Shown one piece after another: positions 8,047-15,737 of a stretch of 64,000 nt of DNA. The position numbers and the translations under genes were made by a program. Source of the stretch: Haloterrigena alkaliphila (GTDB lineage: Archaea > Halobacteriota > Halobacteria > Halobacteriales > Natrialbaceae); assembly GCF_017352155.2 (NCBI RefSeq), contig NZ_CP071462.1, positions 2,914,001 to 2,978,000 of the forward strand, in the 5' to 3' direction. Under the pieces are notes generated by a model that ran no database searches, was not told where the DNA came from, and saw nothing but the letters and a program-made list of their open reading frames with translations. Positions within the stretch are counted from its first letter, which is position 1. Every line of letters begins with the position of its first letter.

Positions 8047-9531
8047 GTGGCAGAATCGCAACCCGAGCGCAAGCGCGTCGACATGACGACGGGAGCGATC
8101 CCGCCGAAACTGCTGCACCTCGCGTGGCCGCTCGTGCTGGGTAACCTGCTCCAGACCGTTTACAACCTCGCGGATATGTTCTGGGTCGGCCGCGTGAGCA
8201 GCGAGGCGGTCGCCGCGGTCTCGCTGATGTTTCCCCTTTCCTGGATGTTCGTCTCGACGGCGATGGGAATTACCGCGGCGACCATCGCACTCGTCTCCCA
8301 GTACGTCGGCTCCGGCGACGATCGAATGGCCGATAGGGTCGTCGCCCAGACGATTTTGCTCACGCTCGCCGTCTCGGGCGTCCTCGCGGCGGTCGGCTTG
8401 GTCTTCCGGCGCCAGCTGCTCACCCTAATCGGCGCGCGCGATCAGGTGTTCGTCGAGGCGCTGGCCTACGTCGAGATCATCTTCCTGGCGCTGCCGCTGA
8501 CCTTCCTCTTCTTCGCCTTTCGCTCCTCGCTTCAGGGCGCCGGCGACACGAAGACGGCGATGTGGCTCGTCTTCGTCTCCGCGGGGATCAACGTCGTCCT
8601 CGATCCGTTCCTCATCCTCGGCTGGGGGCCGTTCCCCGCGATGGGCACTCGCGGCGCCGCCGTGGCGACGTTCGTCTCCCGCGGGCTCGCCGCCGTCGCC
8701 GGCGTCTCCATCCTGCTCGACGGCCGATTCGGGGTTCGACTCCGGCTCGAGGATCTCACACCCGACGTGACCGTCCTGAAACAGCTGGTCGACGTCGGCT
8801 ACCCGTCGACGATCGACGGCTGGGCGCGCAGTTTCGCGTCGGTCGCGATGGCCGGGTTCGTCGCCCGCTTCGGTGCGAACCCGACGGCGGCCTACGGCAT
8901 CGGCGTCCGCCTGATGTCGGTCACGTGGTCGGTCGCCGGCGCCGTCGGGAACGCGACGGCGACCGGCGTCGGGCAGAATCTGGGTGCGAAGACCCCCGAC
9001 CGAGCGGCGGCAGTCGCGCGAACGGCGACCGCGGGGACGATGGTACTGATCGGTGCCGTGGCGGCGGTGTTGATCGCGTTCCCCGCACAGGCCATGCGAA
9101 TCTTCGTCGGCGATCCGGACGTGATCGCCGAGGGAGTCGTCTACCTGCGGATCATGGCCCCCTTCTGGGCGCTGTTCGCCGGCGTGATGGTCATCCAGGG
9201 CGCGTTCCGCGGCGCCGGTAACACCCGCGAGGCGATGGTGCTTTCCTTCCTCTCGCGGTGGATCTTCCGCGTCCCAGTCGCGCTCGTCCTCGCCTTCGGC
9301 TGGACGGTGACGGTTCCCGGCGTCGGCCTCGAGATCAGCGGCCTCGAGTGGGGCGTCGAGGGGATCTGGTGGGCCTACTCGTTTGGAATGGTCGCCTCGT
9401 TCGTCGTTGCCGTCGCCTGGTTCCGGCTGGGAACGTGGACGGAGGGCGTCATCGACGGCAACGAGGACGGAACCGACCCGCGGACGGACCGTCCGGCGGG
9501 CGACCGGGATCCGGAGTCGGTCGACGACTGA
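8047..9531 (+). CDS. MATE-family multidrug/sodium antiporter
   Basis: 494 residues with twelve hydrophobic segments in two homologous halves. PLVLGNLLQTVYNLADMFWV and the later DVGYPSTIDGWARSF-type segment mark the starts of the two MATE lobes, and SLQGAGDTKT / FRGAGNTREA are the paired loop motifs of the NorM/DinF branch. It should export cationic organic compounds in exchange for Na+ or H+. The C-terminal 35 residues are an acidic hydrophilic tail. The GTG start at 8047 gives a short polar leader before the first helix; a nearby ATG at 8083 is the alternative. Confidence 0.93.
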   Translation: MAESQPERKRVDMTTGAIPPKLLHLAWPLVLGNLLQTVYNLADMFWVGRVSSEAVAAVSLMFPLSWMFVSTAMGITAATIALVSQYVGSGDDRMADRVVAQTILLTLAVSGVLAAVGLVFRRQLLTLIGARDQVFVEALAYVEIIFLALPLTFLFFAFRSSLQGAGDTKTAMWLVFVSAGINVVLDPFLILGWGPFPAMGTRGAAVATFVSRGLAAVAGVSILLDGRFGVRLRLEDLTPDVTVLKQLVDVGYPSTIDGWARSFASVAMAGFVARFGANPTAAYGIGVRLMSVTWSVAGAVGNATATGVGQNLGAKTPDRAAAVARTATAGTMVLIGAVAAVLIAFPAQAMRIFVGDPDVIAEGVVYLRIMAPFWALFAGVMVIQGAFRGAGNTREAMVLSFLSRWIFRVPVALVLAFGWTVTVPGVGLEISGLEWGVEGIWWAYSFGMVASFVVAVAWFRLGTWTEGVIDGNEDGTDPRTDRPAGDRDPESVDD

Positions 9532-9587
9532 CGGCCGACGGCGTTCCCGAACCGCACGATCGATCACGAGGAATGTCGATCTATTCG

Positions 9588-9599
9588 CCCGTATACGGG
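9588..9599. promoter_or_regulatory. perfect 12-base palindrome upstream of thi4
   Basis: CCCGTATACGGG is a perfect palindrome 71-82 bases before the thi4 start. It is a candidate operator or part of the upstream promoter region. The thiamine regulator ThiR is encoded 5 kb away in this window, so ThiR binding is one hypothesis, but no binding consensus for this lineage is known to me. Confidence 0.4.
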
Positions 9600-9638
9600 T
9601 CCGAAAATTGATTTCTCGGGATGTTCGTCACGATAGAC

Positions 9639-9669
9639 TTTTCACCATCCGATACTACCACTAGGTTGT
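9639..9669 (+). promoter_or_regulatory. thi4 core promoter/leader with shared ACTAGGTTGTAT motif
   Basis: TTTTCACC lies at 9639-9646 and ACTAGGTTGTAT runs straight into the start codon (its AT is part of the ATG). The same two blocks, with almost the same spacing, precede the gene at 12326. The layout suits a leaderless transcript or a very short leader. Confidence 0.45.
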
Positions 9670-10602
9670 ATGAGCGACTTCGAGCAGTTCAGTCAGGTCG
9701 GCGAAGCGGACGTCACTCGAGCGATCGGACAGGAGTGGACCGAGGAGTTCATGGACTTCTCGGACTCGGACGTGATCATCGTGGGCGGGGGTCCCTCGGG
9801 GCTGACGGCCGCGAAGGAGCTCTCCGAGCGCGGCGTCAAGACGATGGTCGTCGAGAAGAACAACTACCTCGGCGGCGGGTTCTGGCTCGGCGGCTTCCTG
9901 ATGAACAAGGTCACCGTCCGCGACCCGGCCCAACAGATCCTCGACGAACTCGACGTCTCGCACAAGCAGTCCGCGGACAGCGAGGGGCTCTACGTCGCCA
10001 ACGGCCCCGAGGCCTGTTCGGGTCTCATCAAGGCCGCCTGCGATGCGGGCGCGAAAATGCAGAACATGACCGAGTTCACGGACATCGTCATCCGCGAGGA
10101 TCACAAGGTCTCGGGTATCGTGATGAACTGGACGCCGGTCCACGCCCTGCCCCGCGAGATCACCTGCGTCGACCCCATCGCCGTCGAGGCCGATCTGGTC
10201 ATCGACGCCACCGGCCACGACGCGATGGCCGTCAAGAAACTCGACGAGCGGGGCGTCCTCGACGCGCCCGGTATCGGCGACGCCGAGGCCAACGCGACCG
10301 GCATGGACCAGACCGGCGACGACAGCTACGGCGCTCCCGGCCACGACTCGCCCGGCCACGACTCGATGTGGGTCGGCAAGTCCGAGGACGCCGTCGTCGA
10401 ACACACGGGCCTCGTCCACGACGGTCTGATCGCGACCGGGATGGCGACGGCAACCACCTACGGCCTCCCGCGGATGGGTCCAACCTTCGGCGCCATGCTC
10501 GTCTCGGGTAAGCGCGCCGCACAGGTCGCGCTCGACGAACTCGAGGTCGACGCCGACCCGGTCGACATCACCTCGCGCGCGGCATCGCCGGCGGACGACT
10601 GA
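9670..10602 (+). CDS. thi4: thiazole synthase Thi4 (thiamine biosynthesis)
   Basis: 310 residues. Thi4 makes the ADP-thiazole precursor of thiamine from NAD+ and glycine. The FAD/NAD-binding Rossmann motif is [17 protein letters not shown] (about 35-51), followed by the [19 protein letters not shown] segment. Cys166, in [16 protein letters not shown], aligns with the active-site cysteine that yeast and Haloferax volcanii Thi4 (Cys165) use as sulfur source, rather than the histidine of sulfide-using methanococcal enzymes. Residues about 195-250 contain a loop rich in Gly, His and Asp ([11 protein letters not shown]). It is a single gene, probably controlled by thiamine level. Confidence 0.95.
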   Translation: MSDFEQFSQVGEADVTRAIGQEWTEEFMDFSDSDVIIVGGGPSGLTAAKELSERGVKTMVVEKNNYLGGGFWLGGFLMNKVTVRDPAQQILDELDVSHKQSADSEGLYVANGPEACSGLIKAACDAGAKMQNMTEFTDIVIREDHKVSGIVMNWTPVHALPREITCVDPIAVEADLVIDATGHDAMAVKKLDERGVLDAPGIGDAEANATGMDQTGDDSYGAPGHDSPGHDSMWVGKSEDAVVEHTGLVHDGLIATGMATATTYGLPRMGPTFGAMLVSGKRAAQVALDELEVDADPVDITSRAASPADD

Positions 10603-10644
10603 GCGGGTCCCGGACGCCGCCGTTTTCGGTGACTCGAGGCGCCG

Positions 10645-10770
10645 TCAGTCGTTGATCCACCCGTAGTCCGGCGCCTCGTCGGCGGACGGTTCGTCCTCGT
10701 CGGTGAGCGATTCGTCGCAGTACCCGCACGCGTCGGCGTCCGCCGGAACGCGGGCCCACACGAGAGACAT
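10645..10770 (-). CDS. 41-residue protein with one CxxC pair, unknown
   Basis: An ATG at 10770 opens a 41-residue frame with typical acidic haloarchaeal composition: MSLVWARVPADADACGYCDE, then an acidic middle, ending PDYGWIND. The single CGYC pair could bind zinc as a dimer or with a partner. Codon third positions are strongly G/C, as in neighbouring genes. It is too short for most gene finders. It converges on thi4, whose stop is 42 bases from its own. No family recognised. Confidence 0.55.
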   Translation of the reverse strand: MSLVWARVPADADACGYCDESLTDEDEPSADEAPDYGWIND

Positions 10771-10784
10771 TTGTTCTTCGACTC

Positions 10785-10955
10785 CTACGAAGCCGTGTCG
10801 TCACCGTAGATCTCGTGTATGTGCTCGAACTGAAGCACAATCCGCACGAAGACTATCACTCCGAACGCGGCGAGCAGGACGTACCGACCGACCGAAGATG
10901 CGACATCGATCGTCGACGCGATCTGGAGGGCATTTCCGGCCAGCGGAATGTACAT
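10785..10955 (-). CDS. 56-residue single-helix membrane protein, unknown
   Basis: Starting at the ATG at 10955, the protein reads MYIPLAGNALQIASTI, then a hydrophobic span (YVLLAAFGVIVFVRIVL) and a polar end HEIYGDDTAS. The longer frame upstream of this ATG has non-coding composition, so the short start is preferred. It lies 14 bases upstream of the 41-residue gene on the same strand, so the two may form a tiny operon. Function unknown. Confidence 0.55.
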   Translation of the reverse strand: MYIPLAGNALQIASTIDVASSVGRYVLLAAFGVIVFVRIVLQFEHIHEIYGDDTAS

Positions 10956-11095
10956 CGCTATCGAGTCGTCTTTTGAGAAAGGTAACTCTGTTGACGGTAC
11001 GTACACCTGCGATTCGCGACGAGCGATCCTTCGTCGAGTAATGGCACGCATTGACGCCGGCGGCTGCGGAACGGGACTCGAGTCGCGCTTTCCGC

Positions 11096-11278
11096 TCAGC
11101 CGTCGACCGAATCGATACCGATCGAGGCGCTGGTCGCCCGTTCGAGGAGATCTTCGGCGTCGGACTGGAGGAGGTGGCCGCGCTCGACGGCGTCGTCGGT
11201 CGCGGTCTCGAGTTGGGCGACGTAGTCGTCGTCGGAATCGTACAGCGCGGCGAGCGTGGCATCCTCGAGACGGAATCC
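11096..11278 (-). pseudogene. C-terminal stub of an alpha/beta-hydrolase-domain (Abhydrolase_10-like) protein
   Basis: Read from 11278 down to the TGA at 11096 the frame gives a coherent acidic sequence: GFRLEDATLAALYDSDDDYV, then QLETATDDAVERGHLLQSDA and EDLLERATSASIGIDSVDG. This pattern (YGS..AYV..V..ATD..V..G.LL..DA..L..RA) is how Abhydrolase_10-type esterase-like proteins end. Upstream of 11278 the frame turns into Arg/Trp-rich non-coding sequence with no start codon, so only the last 60 or so codons remain. It is a decayed remnant, next to the intact epimerase gene. Confidence 0.6.
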
Positions 11279-11319
11279 GAATCCACACCGTTTTCGCGGC
11301 GGGCGAGCAGCCTTCGACC

Positions 11320-12210
11320 ATGCAACTCGTCGTGACCGGTGCGACCGGCGGAGTCGGAAGCTGGGCCGTCGATCACTTCGCGGGCGAGGGCCACGAGATC
11401 GTCGGGATCGACCTCGAGCGACCGCCGCGAGAGCGCGAGAACGTCACGTTCCTCGCGGCCGATCTCACCGAACAGGGGCCGGCGTGGGAGGCGATCCTCG
11501 AGCGCGAGCCCGACGCGGTGATCCACTGCGCCGGGATTCCGCGGATGGACCTCGCGCCCGAGACCGAGACGTTCCTGACCAACGTCTCGTCGGCCTATCA
11601 CGTCTTCGAGGCCGCGGGTCGAGTCGGCGCGGACGTGGTCTGGACCTCGAGCGAGAGCCTCTACGGGATGCCCTTTGCCGACGAGCCGTTCCTGCCGGAC
11701 GCCCTGCCGATCGACGAATCGCACCCGCAGCGGCCCGAAGACGGCTACGGGGCGTCGAAGCTCGTCGGCGAAGAACTCGCGGCGAAGGCGGTCCGGAAGC
11801 ACGGGGTCTCGGTCGCCTCGATCCGTCCGTCGTGGGTCCAGTACCCCGGCGAGTACCGGTGTGGCGACGTCCGGGACGGCTTCGACCCCGACTCGGCCGA
11901 GCCCAGCGGCAACTTCTGGTCGTACGTCGACGTGCGCGACGTCGTCTCGATCGTCGAGGCTGCCCTCGCGGCCGACGTCGACGGCCACGAGCCGTACCAC
12001 GCGATGGCCGCCGAGAACTACCTCGGCCGCCCGACCGCGGACGCGATCGAGGCCGTCTTCGGCGACCTCCCAGCCGACTGCGACCTCGAGGGCGAGCAGT
12101 CGGCGTTCTCGACGGCGAAAGCGCGCCGGGAACTGGGGTGGGAGCCCACACACTCGTGGCGCGAGGCCGAGTCCGAGCGCGTGGAGAGGCCGGCGTTTCT
12201 CGACGAATGA
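11320..12210 (+). CDS. NAD-dependent epimerase/dehydratase (extended SDR)
   Basis: 296 residues from the ATG at 11320. The NAD-binding motif is VVTGATGGVGSWAV at the N-terminus, an acidic residue follows the second strand (VGIDLERP), and the catalytic Tyr-x-x-x-Lys is YGASK, preceded by a serine-rich strand WTSSESLYG. These features place it in the extended short-chain dehydrogenase family with sugar-nucleotide epimerases and related reductases. The later RPSWVQYPGEY segment is the substrate side. The substrate is not known. It does not belong to a visible sugar cluster. Confidence 0.9.
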   Translation: MQLVVTGATGGVGSWAVDHFAGEGHEIVGIDLERPPRERENVTFLAADLTEQGPAWEAILEREPDAVIHCAGIPRMDLAPETETFLTNVSSAYHVFEAAGRVGADVVWTSSESLYGMPFADEPFLPDALPIDESHPQRPEDGYGASKLVGEELAAKAVRKHGVSVASIRPSWVQYPGEYRCGDVRDGFDPDSAEPSGNFWSYVDVRDVVSIVEAALAADVDGHEPYHAMAAENYLGRPTADAIEAVFGDLPADCDLEGEQSAFSTAKARRELGWEPTHSWREAESERVERPAFLDE

Positions 12211-12296
12211 CAGTCTGTCGGTCCGTCGTCGAACCCGCGAATCCGACGTTCAGTGTTCGTCCCGTCCCACCGCGGACCGACCGGTGACCGCAAGCG

Positions 12297-12325
12297 TTTC
12301 ACCGAGTGGTACGACTAGGTTGTAT
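12297..12325 (+). promoter_or_regulatory. promoter/leader with the same motif pair as thi4
   Basis: TTTCACC at 12297-12303 and ACTAGGTTGTAT at 12314-12325 sit just before the ATG at 12326. The distance from TTTCACC to the start codon is within one base of that at thi4 (9670). Two unrelated genes sharing both blocks suggests a common core promoter or common control. Confidence 0.45.
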
Positions 12326-13090
12326 ATGGTCGACGAAGTCATCTGCTATCGCGCGCCCTCGACCGTCGTCAACGCCGACACCGTCGCCGACTGGCTCGCG
12401 GACCGAATCGACGCGTCGGTGACGGTTCGCGATCGGTTTCTGGACGTCCACCGAACGGACGACCTCCCCGAGCGGTTCGCCGAGGGGCGGGTCCCCTCGC
12501 CCTACGAACGCGAGACGGGCAACACGATGCTCGGGACGATCCGGTACGAGGAGCGCGCGCTCGAGCACCCCGAACGCGAGGGCGGAGTGCTCTACGACGG
12601 CGTGGCCGTCCAGCGGGCGCTCAACGCCGCGCTCCCGGAAGCCGAGCGCGGCCTCGAGACGCTCCACGTGGCGATCCTCGACCGCGCGATCGGAACGTGG
12701 GGAGACCACGACGGTCGCTGGCACAAGCGCGTGACCGTCCTCGGACAACCCGCGCTGGTCTCGGTGCCCGGGCTCTACGAGGCCCCCGCTAAGCCGGAGG
12801 CCTATTACGAGGCAAAGCAGCGCCACGCGCTGCTCTCTGGTGACGCGCCGCCCCGGGAGGTCCTCGAGAATCGGGTCGAGGGCGAGTTCCTGATCGAGGA
12901 CGACCCCCGGACGACCGACGCCCTGAAGGGGTACGTTCTGCAGGCGTACCACTACCTCGAGACGGGCGAGACCTTCTGCGACAGCGAGGCGTGTCGCCTC
13001 TATAACGCGCACTACCACGAGGACCTGATCGAGGCCCAGTTGCGCGACCCCGAGTTCTGCAGTGACCACGCTCGGCTGTACGAGGGCTGA
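12326..13090 (+). CDS. DUF6775-type putative metallopeptidase
   Basis: 254 residues from the ATG at 12326; the frame is open far upstream but with shadow composition. The opening VICYRAPSTVVNADTVADWL and the C-terminal block with spaced Cys and His (FCDSEACRLYNAHYHEDLIE and PEFCSDHARLY) match my memory of the archaeal DUF6775 family, described as archaemetzincin-like putative metallopeptidases. The Cys-x4-Cys and His-rich region is a likely zinc site. Its promoter resembles that of thi4. Role unknown; the family name is recalled, not searched. Confidence 0.7.
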   Translation: MVDEVICYRAPSTVVNADTVADWLADRIDASVTVRDRFLDVHRTDDLPERFAEGRVPSPYERETGNTMLGTIRYEERALEHPEREGGVLYDGVAVQRALNAALPEAERGLETLHVAILDRAIGTWGDHDGRWHKRVTVLGQPALVSVPGLYEAPAKPEAYYEAKQRHALLSGDAPPREVLENRVEGEFLIEDDPRTTDALKGYVLQAYHYLETGETFCDSEACRLYNAHYHEDLIEAQLRDPEFCSDHARLYEG

Positions 13091-13106
13091 CCGCACCGGC
13101 GACGGA

Positions 13107-13145
13107 CGAATCCCCGCTCCGGCAGCGATCGACTCCCCGCTCCGG
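13107..13145. repeat. two-copy imperfect tandem repeat, period 23
   Basis: CGAATCCCCGCTCCGG (13107-13122) recurs as CGACTCCCCGCTCCGG (13130-13145), one mismatch in 16, inside a period of 23 bases. It lies between the DUF6775-type gene and the thioesterase gene, outside any coding sequence. Confidence 0.7.
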
Positions 13146-13197
13146 GATTGCCAGAACCGCAGCCCTCTTTTGTCACAGCCGGCATCTTCAACACACA

Positions 13198-13608
13198 ATG
13201 AGTGAACCGTTTACCGTCTCTATCCCCGTCCGCTACCGCGATCTCGATCCGCTGAACCACGTCAACCACGCCGTCTACGCGAGCTACCTCGAGGTCGCCC
13301 GCACCGACTTCCTCGAGGAGGTCGTCGGCGTCGCCCCCGAGGACATCTCCTTCGTCATCGCCAACCTCGAGATCGACTACCGACGACCGGTCGTCAAGGG
13401 CGACGACCCGGAGGTCGCCCTCCGGATCGGTCGACTTGGCGAGTCCAGTTGCACGATGGAGTACGAGATCCGGGTCGGCGACGACGTGGCCGCGACCGCC
13501 GAGACGACCATCGTCCACATCGACCCCGAGTCGAAGCGACCGTCGCCGCTGCCCGACGAGCTCCGCGACCCGATCGCGAAATATAAAGGAATCGAGGCGC
13601 CGGCGTAG
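13198..13608 (+). CDS. acyl-CoA thioesterase, 4HBT/YbgC-FadM type
   Basis: 136 residues forming a single hotdog domain. The motif YRDLDPLNHVNHAVYASYLE carries the conserved aspartate of the 4-hydroxybenzoyl-CoA thioesterase group, and the length matches YbgC/FadM proteins. The substrate is probably a short or medium acyl-CoA. The ATG at 13198 follows an AC-rich stretch without a Shine-Dalgarno element, suggesting a leaderless transcript. It stands alone and convergent with the methyltransferase gene downstream. Confidence 0.9.
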   Translation: MSEPFTVSIPVRYRDLDPLNHVNHAVYASYLEVARTDFLEEVVGVAPEDISFVIANLEIDYRRPVVKGDDPEVALRIGRLGESSCTMEYEIRVGDDVAATAETTIVHIDPESKRPSPLPDELRDPIAKYKGIEAPA

Positions 13609-13635
13609 GCGACCCTCGTGGATGCATCGACTTCG

Positions 13636-13704
13636 GATCACCGTTTTTCTCTGCCGATCACGCCAGTCCGCCGGCGATCACGGCAGTTTGCCGCCGCCGA
13701 TCAC
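13636..13704. repeat. four GATCAC boxes spaced 20, 20 and 23 bases
   Basis: GATCAC occurs at 13636, 13656, 13676 and 13699, within an imperfect repeat of the type GCCGATCACGCCAGTCCGCC. The last copy overlaps the end of the methyltransferase gene at 13701. The array sits between two convergent genes. Confidence 0.65.
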
Positions 13705-14510
13705 TCCAGCCGACCACCGGTCAGCCGAACGACGCCGAAGACGTGGGATTCGTCGGCGACGGCGGTCGACCGCTCGCGGAGGCGCGCGTGGGCGTCGGTG
13801 ATCTTCTCGTCCAGCCGACGGTGCGGATCGCGCTCGTAGCGCAGTTTCGTCGTCGGCGGCGTCGAGAGGACGACGATCGCCCGGAAGAGAGCGTTGACCG
13901 GCGGCGCGTACCACTCGCGGCTCGAGGCGGCGTCGGCGAGGACGACGTGGCCGCCGGGGCCGACGAGGTCACACCAGTCGTCGACCGCGCCGGCGGGGTC
14001 CTCGAGCATGCCGACGACGAACGTCGCCAGGAGGGCGTCGACGGCCGCTTCGTCGGCTGGCACCCCGTCAGCTGGCGCGTCCTCGGCATCAGGGTCGTCC
14101 TCGAGCGCGCCCAGCGGCGGCCGCGTCGCGTCGCCCCGGACGACGTGCACGTTGTCGTACTCGGCCGTCAGTTCCCGCGCCCGCTCGAGCACCGGTCCGG
14201 TGAAGTCGATTCCGATGACGGTCCCCTCCGGACCGACCCGCTCGCGCAGGTACGGCAGGTTCGCGCCGGTGCCACAGCCCATCTCGACGACGGTGTCGCC
14301 GGGCTCGAGGCGGCAGGCGGCCGCCGCTCGGCGTCGCAGCGCCGGGATTCCGGGCGTGCGGCGCGCGACGAGATCGTAGAGGCGCGCCCAGCGGCCGTAG
14401 AACTCCTGGGCGGTCTCAGACGCCGCGTTCGTTCTCGTTCCAGTGGCCGGTCCCGATTCCGAATCTCGGCGCGGATCGAGCGCTCGGAGTCTCGAGGGGA
14501 GGCCCGCCAT
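13701..14510 (-). CDS. class I SAM-dependent methyltransferase (UbiE-like)
   Basis: 269 residues. After a 30-residue polar N-terminus the UbiE-type opening FYGRWARLYDLVARRTPG appears, then motif I VVEMGCGTGANLPYLRERVG, the acidic VIGIDFTG, VVRGDATRPP and a GPGGHVVLADAASS strand. An acidic insert at about 135-155 (LEDDPDAEDAPADG) is unusual and probably a surface loop. The acceptor is unknown. It begins one base after the thiR stop, so it is co-transcribed with the thiamine regulator, although UbiE-like enzymes have no known thiamine role. Confidence 0.9.
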   Translation of the reverse strand: MAGLPSRLRALDPRRDSESGPATGTRTNAASETAQEFYGRWARLYDLVARRTPGIPALRRRAAAACRLEPGDTVVEMGCGTGANLPYLRERVGPEGTVIGIDFTGPVLERARELTAEYDNVHVVRGDATRPPLGALEDDPDAEDAPADGVPADEAAVDALLATFVVGMLEDPAGAVDDWCDLVGPGGHVVLADAASSREWYAPPVNALFRAIVVLSTPPTTKLRYERDPHRRLDEKITDAHARLRERSTAVADESHVFGVVRLTGGRLE

Positions 14511-14511
14511 C

Positions 14512-15411
14512 TCAGATCAGCGATCGGACCGCGTCCGCGACCGATTCCGCGTCCGGTCCCAGCACGTAGATCAGCGGCTCGATCCCCATCCCGCCGGTCT
14601 GGTAGAGCACCGTCGCCTCCGGATCGTCCTCGATCGCGGCGCCGACGCTCGAGGCGACGTCGCTCGACTCGTCGAACTCGGCCGTCGTGTGACCCTGTTC
14701 GGTCAGTTCCGCGAGCAGGTTCTTGTCGTACCGGACGTTGATCGCCGCCGAGGCGTCCGCGCCGTGGTCGCGCGCGGCGAGGAGGACGGTCGCGACGTGT
14801 TCGGAGACCCCGAACTCGGGACCCGACGGCACCGTGGTCTGGCCCTTGACGTCGAAGATGCGGCCGGGAACCCCGGCGACGTCGTCGACGTCCGCGGCGT
14901 CGGGCGTACAGGCGACCAGGTTCGAGCCGACCGCCGGGATCAGGGTCGAGAAGCCGCTGGCGTTCTCGAGGATGCGCAGGCCGCGCCGGAGCGACGACAG
15001 CACGCGCTCGCTGGTCCGCAGGTCGTTTTCGGGGTCGTGCACCCGAAAGCTCGCGCCGTGGTCGGCGAGGTCGGGAACCGCCTCCTCGTGGAGTTGTGCC
15101 AGCAGGTCGCCGCCCGTCTCGAGGTCGCGAACGAGGACTTCGATCTCGATCAGCGCCTGGACGGGCGTGACGTCGCCGGCCGCCAGCCCGTCGGCGAGTT
15201 CGCCGACGAGCCCCTCGACGCGCTCGTCGTCGGCGATGCGCTCGTTGGTGGTGACGTCGCCGTGGGCGTACTTCGAGACGGCGCTCTGACTGATCCCGAG
15301 GACCTCCGCGACCTCGCTCTGAGTGAGTCCGCGCTCGCGGAGTTCCCCGGCCAGCAGCGACCGGACCGTCGGGAGGAACTCGTCCACGACGATTTCTTCG
15401 ACGAATTGCAT
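14512..15411 (-). CDS. thiR: thiamine-responsive transcriptional regulator (HTH + ThiN domain)
   Basis: 299 residues. Residues about 10-55 are a Cro/XRE-like helix-turn-helix (LTQSEVAEVLGISQSAVSKY). A linker with coiled-coil character leads to a ThiN (thiamine-phosphate synthase type) domain from about 125 to 299, with RRGLRILENASGF, GRIFDVKGQT and the late GGMGIEPLIYVLG segments. In archaea this architecture is ThiR, a repressor of thiamine genes that senses thiamine phosphates through a ThiN domain. Here thi4 lies 5 kb upstream and is a likely target. An inverted repeat just before its start suggests self-regulation. Confidence 0.92.
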   Translation of the reverse strand: MQFVEEIVVDEFLPTVRSLLAGELRERGLTQSEVAEVLGISQSAVSKYAHGDVTTNERIADDERVEGLVGELADGLAAGDVTPVQALIEIEVLVRDLETGGDLLAQLHEEAVPDLADHGASFRVHDPENDLRTSERVLSSLRRGLRILENASGFSTLIPAVGSNLVACTPDAADVDDVAGVPGRIFDVKGQTTVPSGPEFGVSEHVATVLLAARDHGADASAAINVRYDKNLLAELTEQGHTTAEFDESSDVASSVGAAIEDDPEATVLYQTGGMGIEPLIYVLGPDAESVADAVRSLI

Positions 15412-15415
15412 TTGT

Positions 15416-15429
15416 CGGACCTACGTCCG
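15416..15429. promoter_or_regulatory. inverted repeat before thiR (possible operator)
   Basis: CGGAC-CTAC-GTCCG is a 5-base inverted repeat with a 4-base spacer, only five bases ahead of the thiR ATG and downstream of an AT-richer box (CAAGTTATTCC on the minus strand). A protein bound here would block initiation, as expected for an autorepressor. Confidence 0.4.
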
Positions 15430-15511
15430 CGCGCGGAATAACTTGTGGGATCGGTGGGTCCCGGGATCGGAATCGAGCGCTCGAGGAGGGATGCTGAGCG
15501 ACGGGTTCGTT

Positions 15512-15658
15512 CGCCACCGTTTCGGTGGCGCGCGCTGCGTCGCGGCGAGTGAACAACGAGCCGCGATGCGACATCGTGCGAGGGATGAGCGAGGGAACGT
15601 CGTGACCGAGCGAATCGGCTGGGGAGGGTGTGGCCATCCTAGTTGCCACGATAGCAGC
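15512..15658. repeat. dispersed repeat element, copy A
   Basis: This shares several blocks, in the same order, with 47828-47944: CGGTGGCGCGCGCTG, GCGAGGGATGAGCGA, GAGCGAATCGG-TGGGGAGGG, and TTGCCACGATAGCAG. Between the first two blocks is an imperfect hairpin made of GTCGCGGC and GCCGCGATGCGAC. A second small hairpin, CCACCG-TTT-CGGTGG, lies at 15514-15528. No protein is encoded. It occupies most of the 326-base space between thiR and dcd. Confidence 0.8.
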
Positions 15659-15737
15659 GTGTTCCGCGCACCCGTTCCCGCACTCGAGGAACGGCTGTGA
15701 TCGCCCCCGAAAGCGATACTGCTGAAAGAAGTATCGA

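Noticed and set aside
9588-9669. TPP riboswitch upstream of thi4
   Set aside because: No TPP-aptamer core motifs were seen in this short stretch, and a protein regulator (ThiR) is present.
13636-13704. Possible CRISPR array
   Set aside because: Units are short, degenerate and only four; there are no 30-base conserved repeats or unique spacers.
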